Assembly: GCA_040386075.1 (NCBI GenBank)
Contig: JAZKGE010000034.1
Span: forward strand, 1-64,000
Origin: UBA4416 sp040386075
GTDB taxonomy: Bacteria; Bacteroidota; Bacteroidia; B-17B0; Aurantibacillaceae
DNA: 64,000 nucleotides
Reading direction: 5' to 3'
Below are positions 44,600 to 52,840 of this stretch, one piece after another (positions within the stretch are counted from its first letter, which is position 1; every line of letters starts with the position of its first letter). The position numbers were made by a program, and so were the translations under genes. A model generated the notes under the pieces. The model searched no databases. It was not told the origin of the DNA and saw nothing but the letters and a program-made list of their open reading frames with translations.

Positions 44600-45841
44600 A
44601 TGAAATACTTAATTTTCGGTTTTATTTTAAATGTAATTTGCTCTGGTTCTTTGCAAGGACAGTCATTTACGCATGAGTCGGTATTATCAGGCATCAATAA
44701 GGATTCTTTATATAAGATTCCGTTGACACCCGAATACAAAAAGTATATGAGCCCTGATCTTCATGATCTTCGGATCTATGATGCTAAACAAAAAGAAGTG
44801 CCCTATGTGGTTTTAAGCGAACCCTTATTAAAAGCCAAATCAGATTTTATTAGTTACGAAATTGTTTCTCAAAATCATTTCAGTACTTTTTCTGAGATCG
44901 TTATTCGTAACCCAAACAAAGATAAGATCAGTAATATTGCTTTTAATATCAATAACTCTGATGCTTATAAGTATTGCTCTATTGAAGGCAGCAACGATAA
45001 AAGGCAATGGTATAGTGTGAGTGAGTTACAGGAACTTAGCCTGGCTTATAATGAGTTGTATACAAACCAATACAAATGTATTTACTTTCCATTAAACGAT
45101 TATGAATATTTCAGATTAACGGTTGATGATTGGTTTTCTCACCCATTAAAAATAAATTCGGCAGGTTGTTTCAAAAATTCAGTAATTGCCGGAAAGTTAA
45201 ATGAAGTGGTTTTTACTAAAACTATCTCAGAAGACGCTAAGAACAAAAAAACACTGATCCATCTTTCTTTTACTAACAATCAGCAGGTAGACCGTATTGA
45301 CTTTAAGATCAACGCGCCACGTTTATACATGCGCCATGCGGTGGGTTATGTAAACAGGGAACAAACGCTAAAACATAAAACCGAAACGTACAAAGAGGTA
45401 GCGTTTGAGTTTGATCTGAAATCCGATGGCGTTTTGTTTTTCGATCTTCCTAACCTAAATGAAAAAGAGTTATTTATTGAAATAGAAAATAAAGACAACC
45501 CACCTTTGGAAATTGAATCCATCAGCTGCAAACAATTAGCATCTTACCTGATCTGTGATTTTTTAGCGGGTCAAACATATACTATGAAGTATGGAGACAA
45601 GGAATTGAAATTGCCCGAGTACGATCTGGGAAATTTTGTATCCCAAATACCACAGTTATTGCCTGAAGCAACTATTGGTATGGTTAAAGAACTGGCAAAG
45701 TCGCCAAATGAAACTGTAACGAAAAGGGAGCCAACTTTTTTTGAGACCCAACAGTTTTTATGGTTGTGCCTTGGTTTGGGTGCTATCATCATCTTTTTAT
45801 TTTCCAGAAGTTTGTTAAAGGATATGAAACAAAAAGAGTAA
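44600..45841 (+). CDS. DUF3999-like exported protein, partner of the DUF2339 protein
   Basis: I start at the ATG at 44600 (MKYLIFGFILNVICSGSLQGQ, a signal peptide), 4 bases after the DUF2339 stop; an ATG at 44552 overlaps that gene. 413 residues: a beta-rich extracytoplasmic part (about 22-375, with KVPYVV-like LRIYDAKQKEVPYVV and a discoidin-like half containing YFRLTVDDW) and one C-terminal transmembrane helix (FLWLCLGLGAIIIFLFS). This topology and its position match DUF3999 proteins. I am less sure of the family than of the pairing. Confidence 0.75.
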   Translation: MKYLIFGFILNVICSGSLQGQSFTHESVLSGINKDSLYKIPLTPEYKKYMSPDLHDLRIYDAKQKEVPYVVLSEPLLKAKSDFISYEIVSQNHFSTFSEIVIRNPNKDKISNIAFNINNSDAYKYCSIEGSNDKRQWYSVSELQELSLAYNELYTNQYKCIYFPLNDYEYFRLTVDDWFSHPLKINSAGCFKNSVIAGKLNEVVFTKTISEDAKNKKTLIHLSFTNNQQVDRIDFKINAPRLYMRHAVGYVNREQTLKHKTETYKEVAFEFDLKSDGVLFFDLPNLNEKELFIEIENKDNPPLEIESISCKQLASYLICDFLAGQTYTMKYGDKELKLPEYDLGNFVSQIPQLLPEATIGMVKELAKSPNETVTKREPTFFETQQFLWLCLGLGAIIIFLFSRSLLKDMKQKE

Positions 45842-45862
45842 TTCTTCTATGTTACAATACAT

Positions 45863-45899
45863 AAAAAAAGCCTCCTGATATAAATCGGGAGGCTTTTTT
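45863..45899. terminator. Bidirectional terminator between DUF3999-like gene and rplI
   Basis: Arms AAAAAAGCCTCCTGA and TCGGGAGGCTTTTTT pair over 15 bases (one wobble) with a 6-base loop and A/T tracts on both sides. It can end transcripts from both convergent operons. Confidence 0.9.
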
Positions 45900-45914
45900 G
45901 TTGAGAGCGAAAGA

Positions 45915-46361
45915 TTACTCAGCAATAACTTCGAAGTTAATAGTTGCAGAGATCTCTTTGAATAAACGAACTTTAGCAGAGTAAGTACCTAATGACTTAA
46001 TTGCATCTTCGTTCATTTCAATGTTTTTACGTTCAACATCATAACCAGCTTTTTTCAATGCATCTGCTAATTGGATGTTAGTTACTGAACCGAAAATTTT
46101 TCCAGATTCACCAGCTTTAGCACCAACTTTTACAGTTACATCAGCAAATTTAGCTGCAGTTGCAGTTGCTTCGTTACGTAATTTTTCTTCTTTAAATGAG
46201 CTTTGTTTAATTTCTTCCGCTTGCATTTTTTTGTTGCTTTCTGTAGCTAACACTGCAATGCGTTGAGGAATTAAAAAGTTACGGCCATAACCGTTCTTAA
46301 CTTTTATAATGTCATTTTTATATCCTAGCCCTTTCAGGTCTTGTTTTAATATAACTTCCAT
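45915..46361 (-). CDS. rplI: 50S ribosomal protein L9
   Basis: 148 residues, normal length. The N-terminal RNA-binding domain has the signature LKQDLKGLGYKNDIIKVKNG and GYGRNFLIPQ; a long connecting helix (about 45-75) leads to the C-terminal domain. Last gene of the rpsF-rpsR-rplI operon. Confidence 0.98.
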   Translation of the reverse strand: MEVILKQDLKGLGYKNDIIKVKNGYGRNFLIPQRIAVLATESNKKMQAEEIKQSSFKEEKLRNEATATAAKFADVTVKVGAKAGESGKIFGSVTNIQLADALKKAGYDVERKNIEMNEDAIKSLGTYSAKVRLFKEISATINFEVIAE

Positions 46362-46380
46362 GTTGTTTTTCCTCTTTAAA

Positions 46381-46644
46381 TTATTTTAAACCATCTGCTA
46401 AATAAGGCATTAAAGCAATGTGACGCGCACGTTTAACTGCTTGAGATACCTTACGTTGAAATTTCAATGATGTTCCTGTTAAACGACGAGGTAACAATTT
46501 ACCTTGCTCATTCACGAACTTTAATAAAAAGTCAGCGTCTTTGTAATCAATATATTTAATACCTAACTTTTTAAAGCGACAGTATTTTTTCTTTTTAGCC
46601 TCAACTGTAGGAGGGTTTAAAAAGCGTACTTCATTTTTTGCCAT
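46381..46644 (-). CDS. rpsR: 30S ribosomal protein S18
   Basis: 87 residues. CRFKKLGIKYIDYKDADFL and LPRRLTGTSLKFQRKVSQAV are typical S18. It binds S6 in the small-subunit platform; the S6 gene is directly upstream (28 bases). Confidence 0.98.
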   Translation of the reverse strand: MAKNEVRFLNPPTVEAKKKKYCRFKKLGIKYIDYKDADFLLKFVNEQGKLLPRRLTGTSLKFQRKVSQAVKRARHIALMPYLADGLK

Positions 46645-46672
46645 TTTGTAATTTCTTTTTTGGAGTTAATAA

Positions 46673-47044
46673 TTAAGCTTCTGCTTTTTTAGTTGCTTTT
46701 GCAGCTTTTGCTTCACCTTGTTTACCACGTCTTTTGTCTGCCCATGTTGCACCATGTTTTTCCAACGCAATCGTTAAGAAACGTAAGATGCGTTCGTCAC
46801 GTTTAAATTGTAGTTCCAATTCTGCAATCTCAGTTCCTTTTCCAGTGTAATCAATCAGGTGATAAAACCCGGTTGTTTTTTTCTGAATAGGGTAAGCCAA
46901 TTTTTTTAGGCCCCAGTTTTCTCTGTGATTAACTTTCGCTCCCAGATCAGTTAAGATCTTTTCAAACTTTTTTGCGGCCTCCTTTGCCTGATCTTCAGAC
47001 AAAACGGGAGTTAAAATGAAGACCGTCTCATAGCGTTTTTCCAT
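46673..47044 (-). CDS. rpsF: 30S ribosomal protein S6
   Basis: 123 residues: the S6 ferredoxin-like fold (YETVFILTPVLSEDQ, GLKKLAYPIQKKTTGFY) with an Ala/Lys-rich C-terminal tail (KQGEAKAAKATKKAEA). First gene of the operon, behind a consensus promoter. Confidence 0.98.
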   Translation of the reverse strand: MEKRYETVFILTPVLSEDQAKEAAKKFEKILTDLGAKVNHRENWGLKKLAYPIQKKTTGFYHLIDYTGKGTEIAELELQFKRDERILRFLTIALEKHGATWADKRRGKQGEAKAAKATKKAEA

Positions 47045-47069
47045 TATTATTTATTTTAAATTAGGGCTG

Positions 47070-47077
47070 CAAATATA
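47070..47077 (-). promoter_or_regulatory. -7 box (TATATTTG) of the rpsF-rpsR-rplI operon
   Basis: Exact TAnnTTTG match on the minus strand, followed by GCA as in many ribosomal promoters of this phylum, 25 bases before the rpsF ATG. A TTTTC sits at about -33. Confidence 0.75.
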
Positions 47078-47218
47078 GGCTAATTATTTGATTCTGAAAA
47101 CTTTTAACCTACAATTGCCTATTTTTATTGACCTATCAAGCATCTTTTTAGTGTAATTAACTGTAAATTAATAAGTTAATTGAAGTCAGTTTAGCTGTAA
47201 ATTTACTGTTTTTTGGTC

Positions 47219-47248
47219 AAAAAAGCCCCCACCAACTTGGAGAGGGCT
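47219..47248 (-). terminator. Rho-independent terminator of the T9SS-cargo gene
   Basis: On the minus strand AGCCCTCTCC and GGTGGGGGCT form a stem around a 5-base loop (one mismatch, one wobble), followed by a run of T. Confidence 0.8.
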
Positions 47249-47277
47249 CATTTGGAGCTCATTTAACATGTCCCGAA

Positions 47278-48054
47278 TTATTCAAGAATGATCTTTCTAA
47301 CCTGGGCATGTTTACCTTGTTCCACTTTTACAAAGTAAATACCTTTTGCATTTTTACTGATGTCGATCTCTTTATCGTAATTACCTGAAAAGCCTGCTAA
47401 TTTTTCTTTGTAAACGATCTTCCCGTCAATATTCATGATATTTATTTCTGTATCACCTTTTTCAGGGAGGTTAAAGCTTAGGTTAAACTTACCGGTATTT
47501 GGGTTCGGGTAAAAATTCATTTTTTCAATATTTAATTTACCATCAGTCTCACCCGCACTTTTGCTAATACGCTTCATGTCAGTCTCATCTGCATTTGTAA
47601 TATCAATGCGATTAATAACAATTGTTTTTGTAGCACGTGTTTTTTTGTCGCCCGAAACTTTCTCATCTTCATCATTGATGATCACAATTTTCTTTGTGCC
47701 CTTGGCTGTTCCATCTAACCCGGCTTCTTTCATTGCTTTTTCAATTTCTGCACTGATCTCTTTATCTAATCCTTTTATTTCAACATTAGAATGTTCTCCG
47801 TTTCCATCATCAATAATGATGGTTTTTATCATTTTCCTTTCTTGGCCATCTTCCAAGCCAATAATGTCGATCGTACCGTTATCTATCTGAAGAGATGGCG
47901 GATCATTGGTTGTAAATGTGGTGTCAGTTATTTTCTCAACACCGTTAATGTTCTCAATTTTTTTAATGCGAACCGTTGCCGGTTTATTAGCAGTTTGCGC
48001 TACTAATAGTGATGTGCTTAATAACAGGACACTCATCATAATCATTTTTTTCAT
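47278..48054 (-). CDS. Secreted protein with T9SS type A sorting domain
   Basis: I start at the ATG at 48054 (MKKMIMMSVLLLSTSLLVAQ, signal peptide); a longer frame to 48105 adds a poor N-terminus. 258 residues. The mature part is charged and low in aromatic residues, with repeated stretches of the form TKxIVIxxEDE (TIIIDDGNGE, KKIVIINDEDE, TKTIVINRID). The last 75 residues are a classic type IX sorting domain: FYPNPNTGKFNLSF, INIMNIDGKIVYKE, ISKNAKGIYFVKV, ending in RKIILE. Function of the mature part is unknown. It is divergent from a two-component operon and may be controlled by it (see the GTTAA array). Confidence 0.85.
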   Translation of the reverse strand: MKKMIMMSVLLLSTSLLVAQTANKPATVRIKKIENINGVEKITDTTFTTNDPPSLQIDNGTIDIIGLEDGQERKMIKTIIIDDGNGEHSNVEIKGLDKEISAEIEKAMKEAGLDGTAKGTKKIVIINDEDEKVSGDKKTRATKTIVINRIDITNADETDMKRISKSAGETDGKLNIEKMNFYPNPNTGKFNLSFNLPEKGDTEINIMNIDGKIVYKEKLAGFSGNYDKEIDISKNAKGIYFVKVEQGKHAQVRKIILE

Positions 48055-48087
48055 GTTGTATATTTTTAAGGTTAATAATTTATAGGA

Positions 48088-48095
48088 CAAAATTA
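48088..48095 (-). promoter_or_regulatory. -7 box (TAATTTTG) of the T9SS-cargo gene
   Basis: Exact TAnnTTTG match on the minus strand, 33 bases before the ATG at 48054. The GTTAA array begins 23 bases upstream of it. Confidence 0.45.
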
Positions 48096-48117
48096 CTTTG
48101 AACAAAGACGCTCTGTG

Positions 48118-48174
48118 GTTAAGGTGCGGTTAAACACTGTTAAGGAAAAGTTAAAGTTTGCAGAGATGAGTTAA
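48118..48174. promoter_or_regulatory. Array of five GTTAA direct repeats with helical spacing
   Basis: GTTAA begins at 48118, 48129, 48139, 48150 and 48170: steps of 11, 10, 11 and 20 bases, so all copies face the same side of the helix. Most continue as GTTAAA or GTTAAG. OmpR/PhoB-type winged-helix regulators bind such direct repeats about 11 bp apart. The array lies in the 143-base gap between the T9SS-cargo gene and the kinase gene, between their two -7 boxes. I infer the site of the response regulator encoded at 49732-50421. Confidence 0.6.
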
Positions 48175-48182
48175 AGGTTGCT

Positions 48183-48190
48183 TAAATTTG
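48183..48190 (+). promoter_or_regulatory. -7 box (TAAATTTG) of the first two-component operon
   Basis: Exact TAnnTTTG match, 7 bases before the kinase ATG, with TTTG at 48157-48160 (22-base spacer) as -33 element. The last GTTAA copy lies between the two elements. Confidence 0.65.
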
Positions 48191-48197
48191 AAGTGAA

Positions 48198-49742
48198 ATG
48201 AACCCTAAGCCTTACAAGATCATATTTGTTTTATTAAGCACGAGCTTATTAGCCATTTTGTTAATACAAGGTTTTTGGCTGCGGAATTTTTACGTTCAAA
48301 AGCTGGATGAGTTCAATAAGACAGTATACCAAACTCTTTCCGACGTATCTGCTAAATTAAACGAAAGGGAGAATATTAATTTCATTAAAGAATCCGCTTT
48401 TCCTCAAACAAAAACACGGATCACAAAAAAAGATGGAACGGTTAAAGTCATAGTTTCAAGTTCAACCTCTTCGGATCATCGTATAAACGACATTGCCGTT
48501 TTAAAGGAATTGAAAATGGATTCAATTTTTGAAAATAATGGTCAGATCGTTATTTCTGATTCTGTTGTACGTATTGACAAGAACAATCATCAAACAGTCA
48601 TCGTGAAAAATAAGCTCAGCAAGTCAGTACCTGCAAAAGAAGACATTAATAAACTTTTGGATAAAATGCTTACGGAGATCCAAACGATCGATGTTTCTCC
48701 GATCGATGATATCAATGAAGACACTTTAAATGGTTTAATTAAAAGAGAACTTGGAACAAAAGGCATTTTTACTTCTTTTGATTTTTTATTAAAAAAAGAG
48801 AGCAAGGAAACGGATCAGATCCTTGCTAAGTCTAAAGGATTTGAATTGAATGGGAAAACGTATAAAGCAGATCTTTCAAAAAATAAAGTGTTCCGCGATC
48901 ACAATTTTTTATATCTACAGTTTCCAGAAGAAGCTGGTTTTGTGTTTTCAGGAATAAAGAACATGTTATTTTTATCGGTTTTCTTTTCTTTGATGATGAT
49001 CCTGGTTTTTTATTTCACGTTAAAAACTATTTTAAAGCAAAAGAAAATGAGCGAGATCAAAAATGATTTTATTAATAATATGACTCATGAATTGAAAACA
49101 CCTATAGCCACTATTTCATTGGCGATTGATGCGCTTAATAATCCACAAACCAAGCATAATGAAGAAAAGTTCAATCTATATACTTCGATTTTAAAAGAAG
49201 AAAATCAAAAACTTAACAACCATGTAGAACGTGTACTTCAAATGGCTTTATTAGATAAAAGTGAATTAGAACTTCACAAAAAACCACTTAATGTAATAGA
49301 ATTAATTAATACCGTTGTTGCCGCACATCAGTTGCAAATTAAAAAACAGAATGCCCAAATTATATTTGATGTACAACAAACTGAGCCAAAAATAAAGGCA
49401 GATGAATTTCATTTATTAAGTGCGTTCAATAATTTATTAGACAATGCTTTAAAATATTCAAAAAAAAATTGTGTCATAGAGATATCAGTTAAAAACATCT
49501 CCGGCTATTTGAACGTTGTTTTTCGCGATAATGGCATTGGCATTGAAGCTGCGATGCAGGATAAGATCTTTGAGAAATTTTTCAGAGCACAGGGAGGCAA
49601 TTTACATGATGTAAAAGGTTTTGGATTGGGATTAAGTTATGTCAGATCCATTATCGAAAGTCACCGGGGAACAATTGCCGTGAAAAGTGAGAAAGGTAAA
49701 GGAAGTGAATTCATTATTAAATTACCTATCAATGAAAGCTAA
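48198..49742 (+). CDS. Membrane sensor histidine kinase (first pair)
   Basis: 514 residues. Transmembrane helix 1 (10-28), an extracytoplasmic sensor of about 225 residues without a recognisable fold, helix 2 (about 257-278), then HisKA with the phospho-acceptor His297 (NNMTHELKTPIATISL) and the HATPase domain: N box NNLLDNALKYSKK, G1 DNGIGIE, F box KIFEKFFRA, G2 GFGLGLSYV. Built like Bacteroidota RprX-type kinases and clearly paralogous to the kinase at 60537. It phosphorylates the regulator whose gene overlaps its 3' end by 11 bases. Confidence 0.95.
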   Translation: MNPKPYKIIFVLLSTSLLAILLIQGFWLRNFYVQKLDEFNKTVYQTLSDVSAKLNERENINFIKESAFPQTKTRITKKDGTVKVIVSSSTSSDHRINDIAVLKELKMDSIFENNGQIVISDSVVRIDKNNHQTVIVKNKLSKSVPAKEDINKLLDKMLTEIQTIDVSPIDDINEDTLNGLIKRELGTKGIFTSFDFLLKKESKETDQILAKSKGFELNGKTYKADLSKNKVFRDHNFLYLQFPEEAGFVFSGIKNMLFLSVFFSLMMILVFYFTLKTILKQKKMSEIKNDFINNMTHELKTPIATISLAIDALNNPQTKHNEEKFNLYTSILKEENQKLNNHVERVLQMALLDKSELELHKKPLNVIELINTVVAAHQLQIKKQNAQIIFDVQQTEPKIKADEFHLLSAFNNLLDNALKYSKKNCVIEISVKNISGYLNVVFRDNGIGIEAAMQDKIFEKFFRAQGGNLHDVKGFGLGLSYVRSIIESHRGTIAVKSEKGKGSEFIIKLPINES

Positions 49743-50421
49743 AGTATTATTGGTTGAAGATGAAAAGAACTTTGGGTTATTACTTAAAGACTATTTGACT
49801 ATGAATGGTTTTTTAGTAACACACTGTGAAGATGGTGAGCAGGGGCTTCAGACATTCAGATCCGATACCTTTGATCTGTGCATAGTTGATGTGATGATGC
49901 CAAAAAAAGATGGTTTTACGTTTAGTGCTGAAATAAAGGCTATCAATAAAGCAATACCTTTGATCTTTCTCACAGCAAGGAGTATGCGTGATGATATGAT
50001 CAAAGGTTATACCATTGGTGCGGATGATTATATCGTTAAACCATTTGATTCGGAAGTATTACTATTTAAGATCAAAGCAATTTTAAACAGAAACTCTGTC
50101 ACCAATAACAATATTGATTTTATGCACGATATTGGCCAGTTTAAATTCAATGCTAAATTAAGGTGTTTGAAAAATGCGACTGACAATGAAGTTAAATTAT
50201 CTCCAAAAGAAGCCGCTCTTTTGAACTTACTGTGCCAACATAAAAATGATGTCTTGCCCCGTGAAAAAGCCCTAAAGCAGATCTGGGTGGATGATAATTA
50301 TTTTACAGCCCGTAGCATGGATGTATACATTGTAAAACTCCGTAAATATTTATCTGCTGATCCGCAGGTAGAGATCAATAATTTACATGGCAATGGCTAT
50401 AGTTTGTTAATTAAAGATTAA
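49732..50421 (+). CDS. OmpR-family response regulator (first pair)
   Basis: I start at the ATG at 49732 (MKAKVLLVEDE); an upstream ATG at 49687 lies deep in the kinase gene. 229 residues: receiver domain with Asp10, phospho-acceptor Asp53 (IVDVMMP), Thr/Ala switch region (LTAR) and Lys in DDYIVKPF, then a winged-helix DNA-binding domain (about 130-229; ARSMDVYIVKLRKYL as recognition helix region). Close paralogue of the regulator at 62143. Likely binds the GTTAA repeats before its own operon. Confidence 0.95.
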   Translation: MKAKVLLVEDEKNFGLLLKDYLTMNGFLVTHCEDGEQGLQTFRSDTFDLCIVDVMMPKKDGFTFSAEIKAINKAIPLIFLTARSMRDDMIKGYTIGADDYIVKPFDSEVLLFKIKAILNRNSVTNNNIDFMHDIGQFKFNAKLRCLKNATDNEVKLSPKEAALLNLLCQHKNDVLPREKALKQIWVDDNYFTARSMDVYIVKLRKYLSADPQVEINNLHGNGYSLLIKD

Positions 50422-50482
50422 ATCAGGCTATTATTAGTTGAATCACTTTATTTTTTAGATAGATAATATTGTGTTTATAGAG

Positions 50483-51577
50483 ATGGTTCGTTATCTTTAT
50501 AAAAAGGTATTGTTGAAAAGTTGGCTGATACTCATCAATTGGTTTTGCATTATAACTGTATCTTTTGGATGTTATAAGATCATGCAGTTTTTTATTTCCA
50601 TATTATTGACGTTAAAATTGGTAACGTCTCCACCCGATAGTAACACTGTTGTGGCTTATGAGCCTATTGACCTAAGACAGGATGTGATCTCAGTGCCGAA
50701 TTACATAACCAAAGAGAAGATGGACTTTATATTTAATATGGAGATCTATAAACTGGGTTGCGATACAATGCCGAATGTGAAATTCTGGAGAAGCATTATG
50801 AATCTCCACAAAGACTCAGCCTTGTTTAACACACCACATACCAGAAATATTTTAAGTAAGGAACATATTAAAGATTGGGAGAGCAAGGATCTGGCTAAAA
50901 AATCCTGTTATAAGGATAGTTTGCGTAATTGCTATTGCCTTGAAGATTCAGCGCGTATCTTATTAACTAACGGGAAAAGTTTTTTCTACGATTTCGAAAA
51001 GGCATCTGCTAACTTTAACCGTGGCATTAATGATTTTATTGCCAATGGCGTTGACCCATGGTATGCACAGGCCATTTTGATGATCGAAAGCCCTAACAAA
51101 TTACAAAAATCCAATGCCGGGGCTTATGGCTCTTTTCAATTAATGAAGGATGTAGCCCGTTTGTTTGGTTTAAAAGTGAATAAAAGTATTGACGAACGTG
51201 CAGATTTTGACCGTTCAGCTTATGCAGCTTCCAGCCTCATCAAAAAGATCTGTATTCCAAAAACACGTCAGATCTTAGATTCGTTGGGAATCACCAATTA
51301 TAAAGAAAATGACTTGTGGTTCAGATTATTGGTAATGCACTCATACCATGCAGGTGCCGGAAATGTAAGAAAGGCTTTGTTTACTTTCAGGCCAACAGAG
51401 GGGAACATGAATTTAATTTATAACCTTTGGCATGCCGAAACCAATCATTTTAAATCGGCTTCACAAAACTATTCTCAGTTAGTGTTAGCTGCCATGCTTG
51501 AAGTGAACGAAAAATTTGGCTTAGCACCCGGGCAATTGAATATAGCACCAAAACCTGCTGAAGCATCTCTCAGATAA
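50483..51577 (+). CDS. Lytic transglycosylase (SLT/GEWL fold) with N-terminal membrane anchor
   Basis: 364 residues from the ATG at 50483; a GTG at 50471 would add four. A transmembrane anchor (residues about 15-45), a linker of about 150 residues, then the Slt-type domain (about 200-330): the catalytic Glu is in AQAILMIESPNKLQ, followed by GAYGSFQLMKDVARLFGL and SYHAGAGNVRKAL. It should cleave peptidoglycan glycan strands in the periplasm. It follows the first two-component operon after a 61-base gap. Four bases separate it from the convergent cytochrome gene. Confidence 0.85.
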   Translation: MVRYLYKKVLLKSWLILINWFCIITVSFGCYKIMQFFISILLTLKLVTSPPDSNTVVAYEPIDLRQDVISVPNYITKEKMDFIFNMEIYKLGCDTMPNVKFWRSIMNLHKDSALFNTPHTRNILSKEHIKDWESKDLAKKSCYKDSLRNCYCLEDSARILLTNGKSFFYDFEKASANFNRGINDFIANGVDPWYAQAILMIESPNKLQKSNAGAYGSFQLMKDVARLFGLKVNKSIDERADFDRSAYAASSLIKKICIPKTRQILDSLGITNYKENDLWFRLLVMHSYHAGAGNVRKALFTFRPTEGNMNLIYNLWHAETNHFKSASQNYSQLVLAAMLEVNEKFGLAPGQLNIAPKPAEASLR

Positions 51578-51581
51578 CGCC

Positions 51582-51965
51582 TTAATTGTTTGGCGCGCCT
51601 GCATTTACCCATTTTTTTATTTTTTCAATATCACAGCTGGATAGCAACCTGTTTGGCGGCATAGGAATAGCTGTTCCATCGTGGGAAACCGAACTATAGA
51701 TAGAACCTGTAGGAGCTAGCGCATTTGCCTGCACATTTGAGTGGTTGTTTAATTTCACGCTTTCAGCTGGTCCGTGGCAAGAGATACAATTATCGGCAAT
51801 GATGTCTGAGATTTGAGCTGAATAACTTACAACAGCTGCTGTATCGCATATTTCTGTATTTTTTGATGTCGCCGGATTGATAGTTTGCCCTTTGTCAAAA
51901 GTACAGGCAACCATTAAAGCTGACAGGGACGATAAAAGCCCAAAAGAAATAAATCTCATAATCAA
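51582..51965 (-). CDS. Small cytochrome c-like lipoprotein
   Basis: 127 residues (ATG at 51965; ATG at 51959 also possible). Signal peptide with lipobox (LSALMVAC). One heme-binding motif CISCH (in DIIADNCISCHGPAES) and later a conserved MPPNRLLSSCDIEKIKKWVNAGAPN, where Met or the PP segment could give the second axial ligand. This is the short cytochrome c (PSCyt1/DUF1549-like) pattern common in Bacteroidota. No oxidoreductase partner is next to it. Confidence 0.8.
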   Translation of the reverse strand: MIMRFISFGLLSSLSALMVACTFDKGQTINPATSKNTEICDTAAVVSYSAQISDIIADNCISCHGPAESVKLNNHSNVQANALAPTGSIYSSVSHDGTAIPMPPNRLLSSCDIEKIKKWVNAGAPNN

Positions 51966-52089
51966 AGATAATAAAATAGTGATTCAACAAAATATTGATA
52001 AATTTACCATAAGGGTTAAAAATGTAATTTTTTTGGATTCTGCTATTTTTTTAAATTTTATTTTACATTAGCCCGATAAATTATTGCTT

Positions 52090-52764
52090 ATGAGAATTTT
52101 AATTATTGAAGACGAAAAATCTTTACGCGAAGATGTGGTTGATTACTTAACTGAGAACGGGTATAAATGCGATTTTGCGACTACTATCAAAAGTGCCATG
52201 CAAAAACTAAATGATGTGGTTTATAGTTGCGCTTTGGTTGATGTTGGATTACCGGATGGTTCGGGTATTGATATCGTAGAACATATTAAAAAGAACAGTC
52301 CCGAAATGGGAGTTATTATCGTTACAGCTAAAAATGCCCTGGAAGACAAGCTTCAGGGTTTAAAGATAGGTGCCGATGATTATTTGACCAAGCCTTTCCA
52401 TTTATCCGAGTTAAGCGCCCGACTTTATTCGGTATTACGCCGCCGAAACTTTGGTGGAAAAAACTCGTTGGTGTTTGACGGATTGGAGATCGATACAACA
52501 GAGAAAAAAGTTGTTGCAAATGGCACACAAATGCAATTAACTAAAAAGGAATATGAGATATTGGTTTACCTGGCAAGTAACCCAACGCATTTGATCACTA
52601 AGGAAGCTTTGGCAGACGCTATTTGGGGCGACAAAGCCGATATGGCAACTTCTTTTGATTTTGTGTATAGCCAGATCAAGAACCTGAAGAAAAAATTGAA
52701 TGAGGCTGATCTGAAAAACTATATTAAAGTAGTTTACGGAATGGGCTATAAGTTCAAAGATTAA
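52090..52764 (+). CDS. OmpR-family response regulator (second pair)
   Basis: I use the ATG at 52090; a TTG 6 bases earlier adds two residues. 224 residues: receiver with Asp8, phospho-acceptor Asp51 (LVDVGLPDGSG), TA-switch and KPF, and a winged-helix C-terminal domain (MQLTKKEYEILVYLASNP, VYSQIKNLKKKL). DVGLPDGSG and the DNA-binding half place it with the CusR/QseB/RstA-like group, different from the other two regulators here. It precedes its kinase gene, the opposite order to the other two pairs. Confidence 0.95.
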   Translation: MRILIIEDEKSLREDVVDYLTENGYKCDFATTIKSAMQKLNDVVYSCALVDVGLPDGSGIDIVEHIKKNSPEMGVIIVTAKNALEDKLQGLKIGADDYLTKPFHLSELSARLYSVLRRRNFGGKNSLVFDGLEIDTTEKKVVANGTQMQLTKKEYEILVYLASNPTHLITKEALADAIWGDKADMATSFDFVYSQIKNLKKKLNEADLKNYIKVVYGMGYKFKD

Positions 52765-52795
52765 TATTTCATGGGTCTGTTTTCATTTTAAGTTT

Positions 52796-52803
52796 TAAAT
52801 TTG
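52796..52803 (+). promoter_or_regulatory. -7 box (TAAATTTG) between regulator and kinase of the second pair
   Basis: Exact TAnnTTTG match in the 76-base gap, 37 bases before the kinase GTG at 52841. TTTT(C) elements lie about 20 bases upstream. It would allow separate kinase expression. Confidence 0.45.
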
Positions 52804-52840
52804 TTATACAAGCTAATTCATAAAATTTAACCTGGCCTTC

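Noticed and set aside
48071..48075. Additional GTTAA in the leader of the T9SS-cargo gene
   Set aside because: It is 47 bases from the array and not flanked by a second copy at helical spacing; probably chance in A+T-rich DNA.
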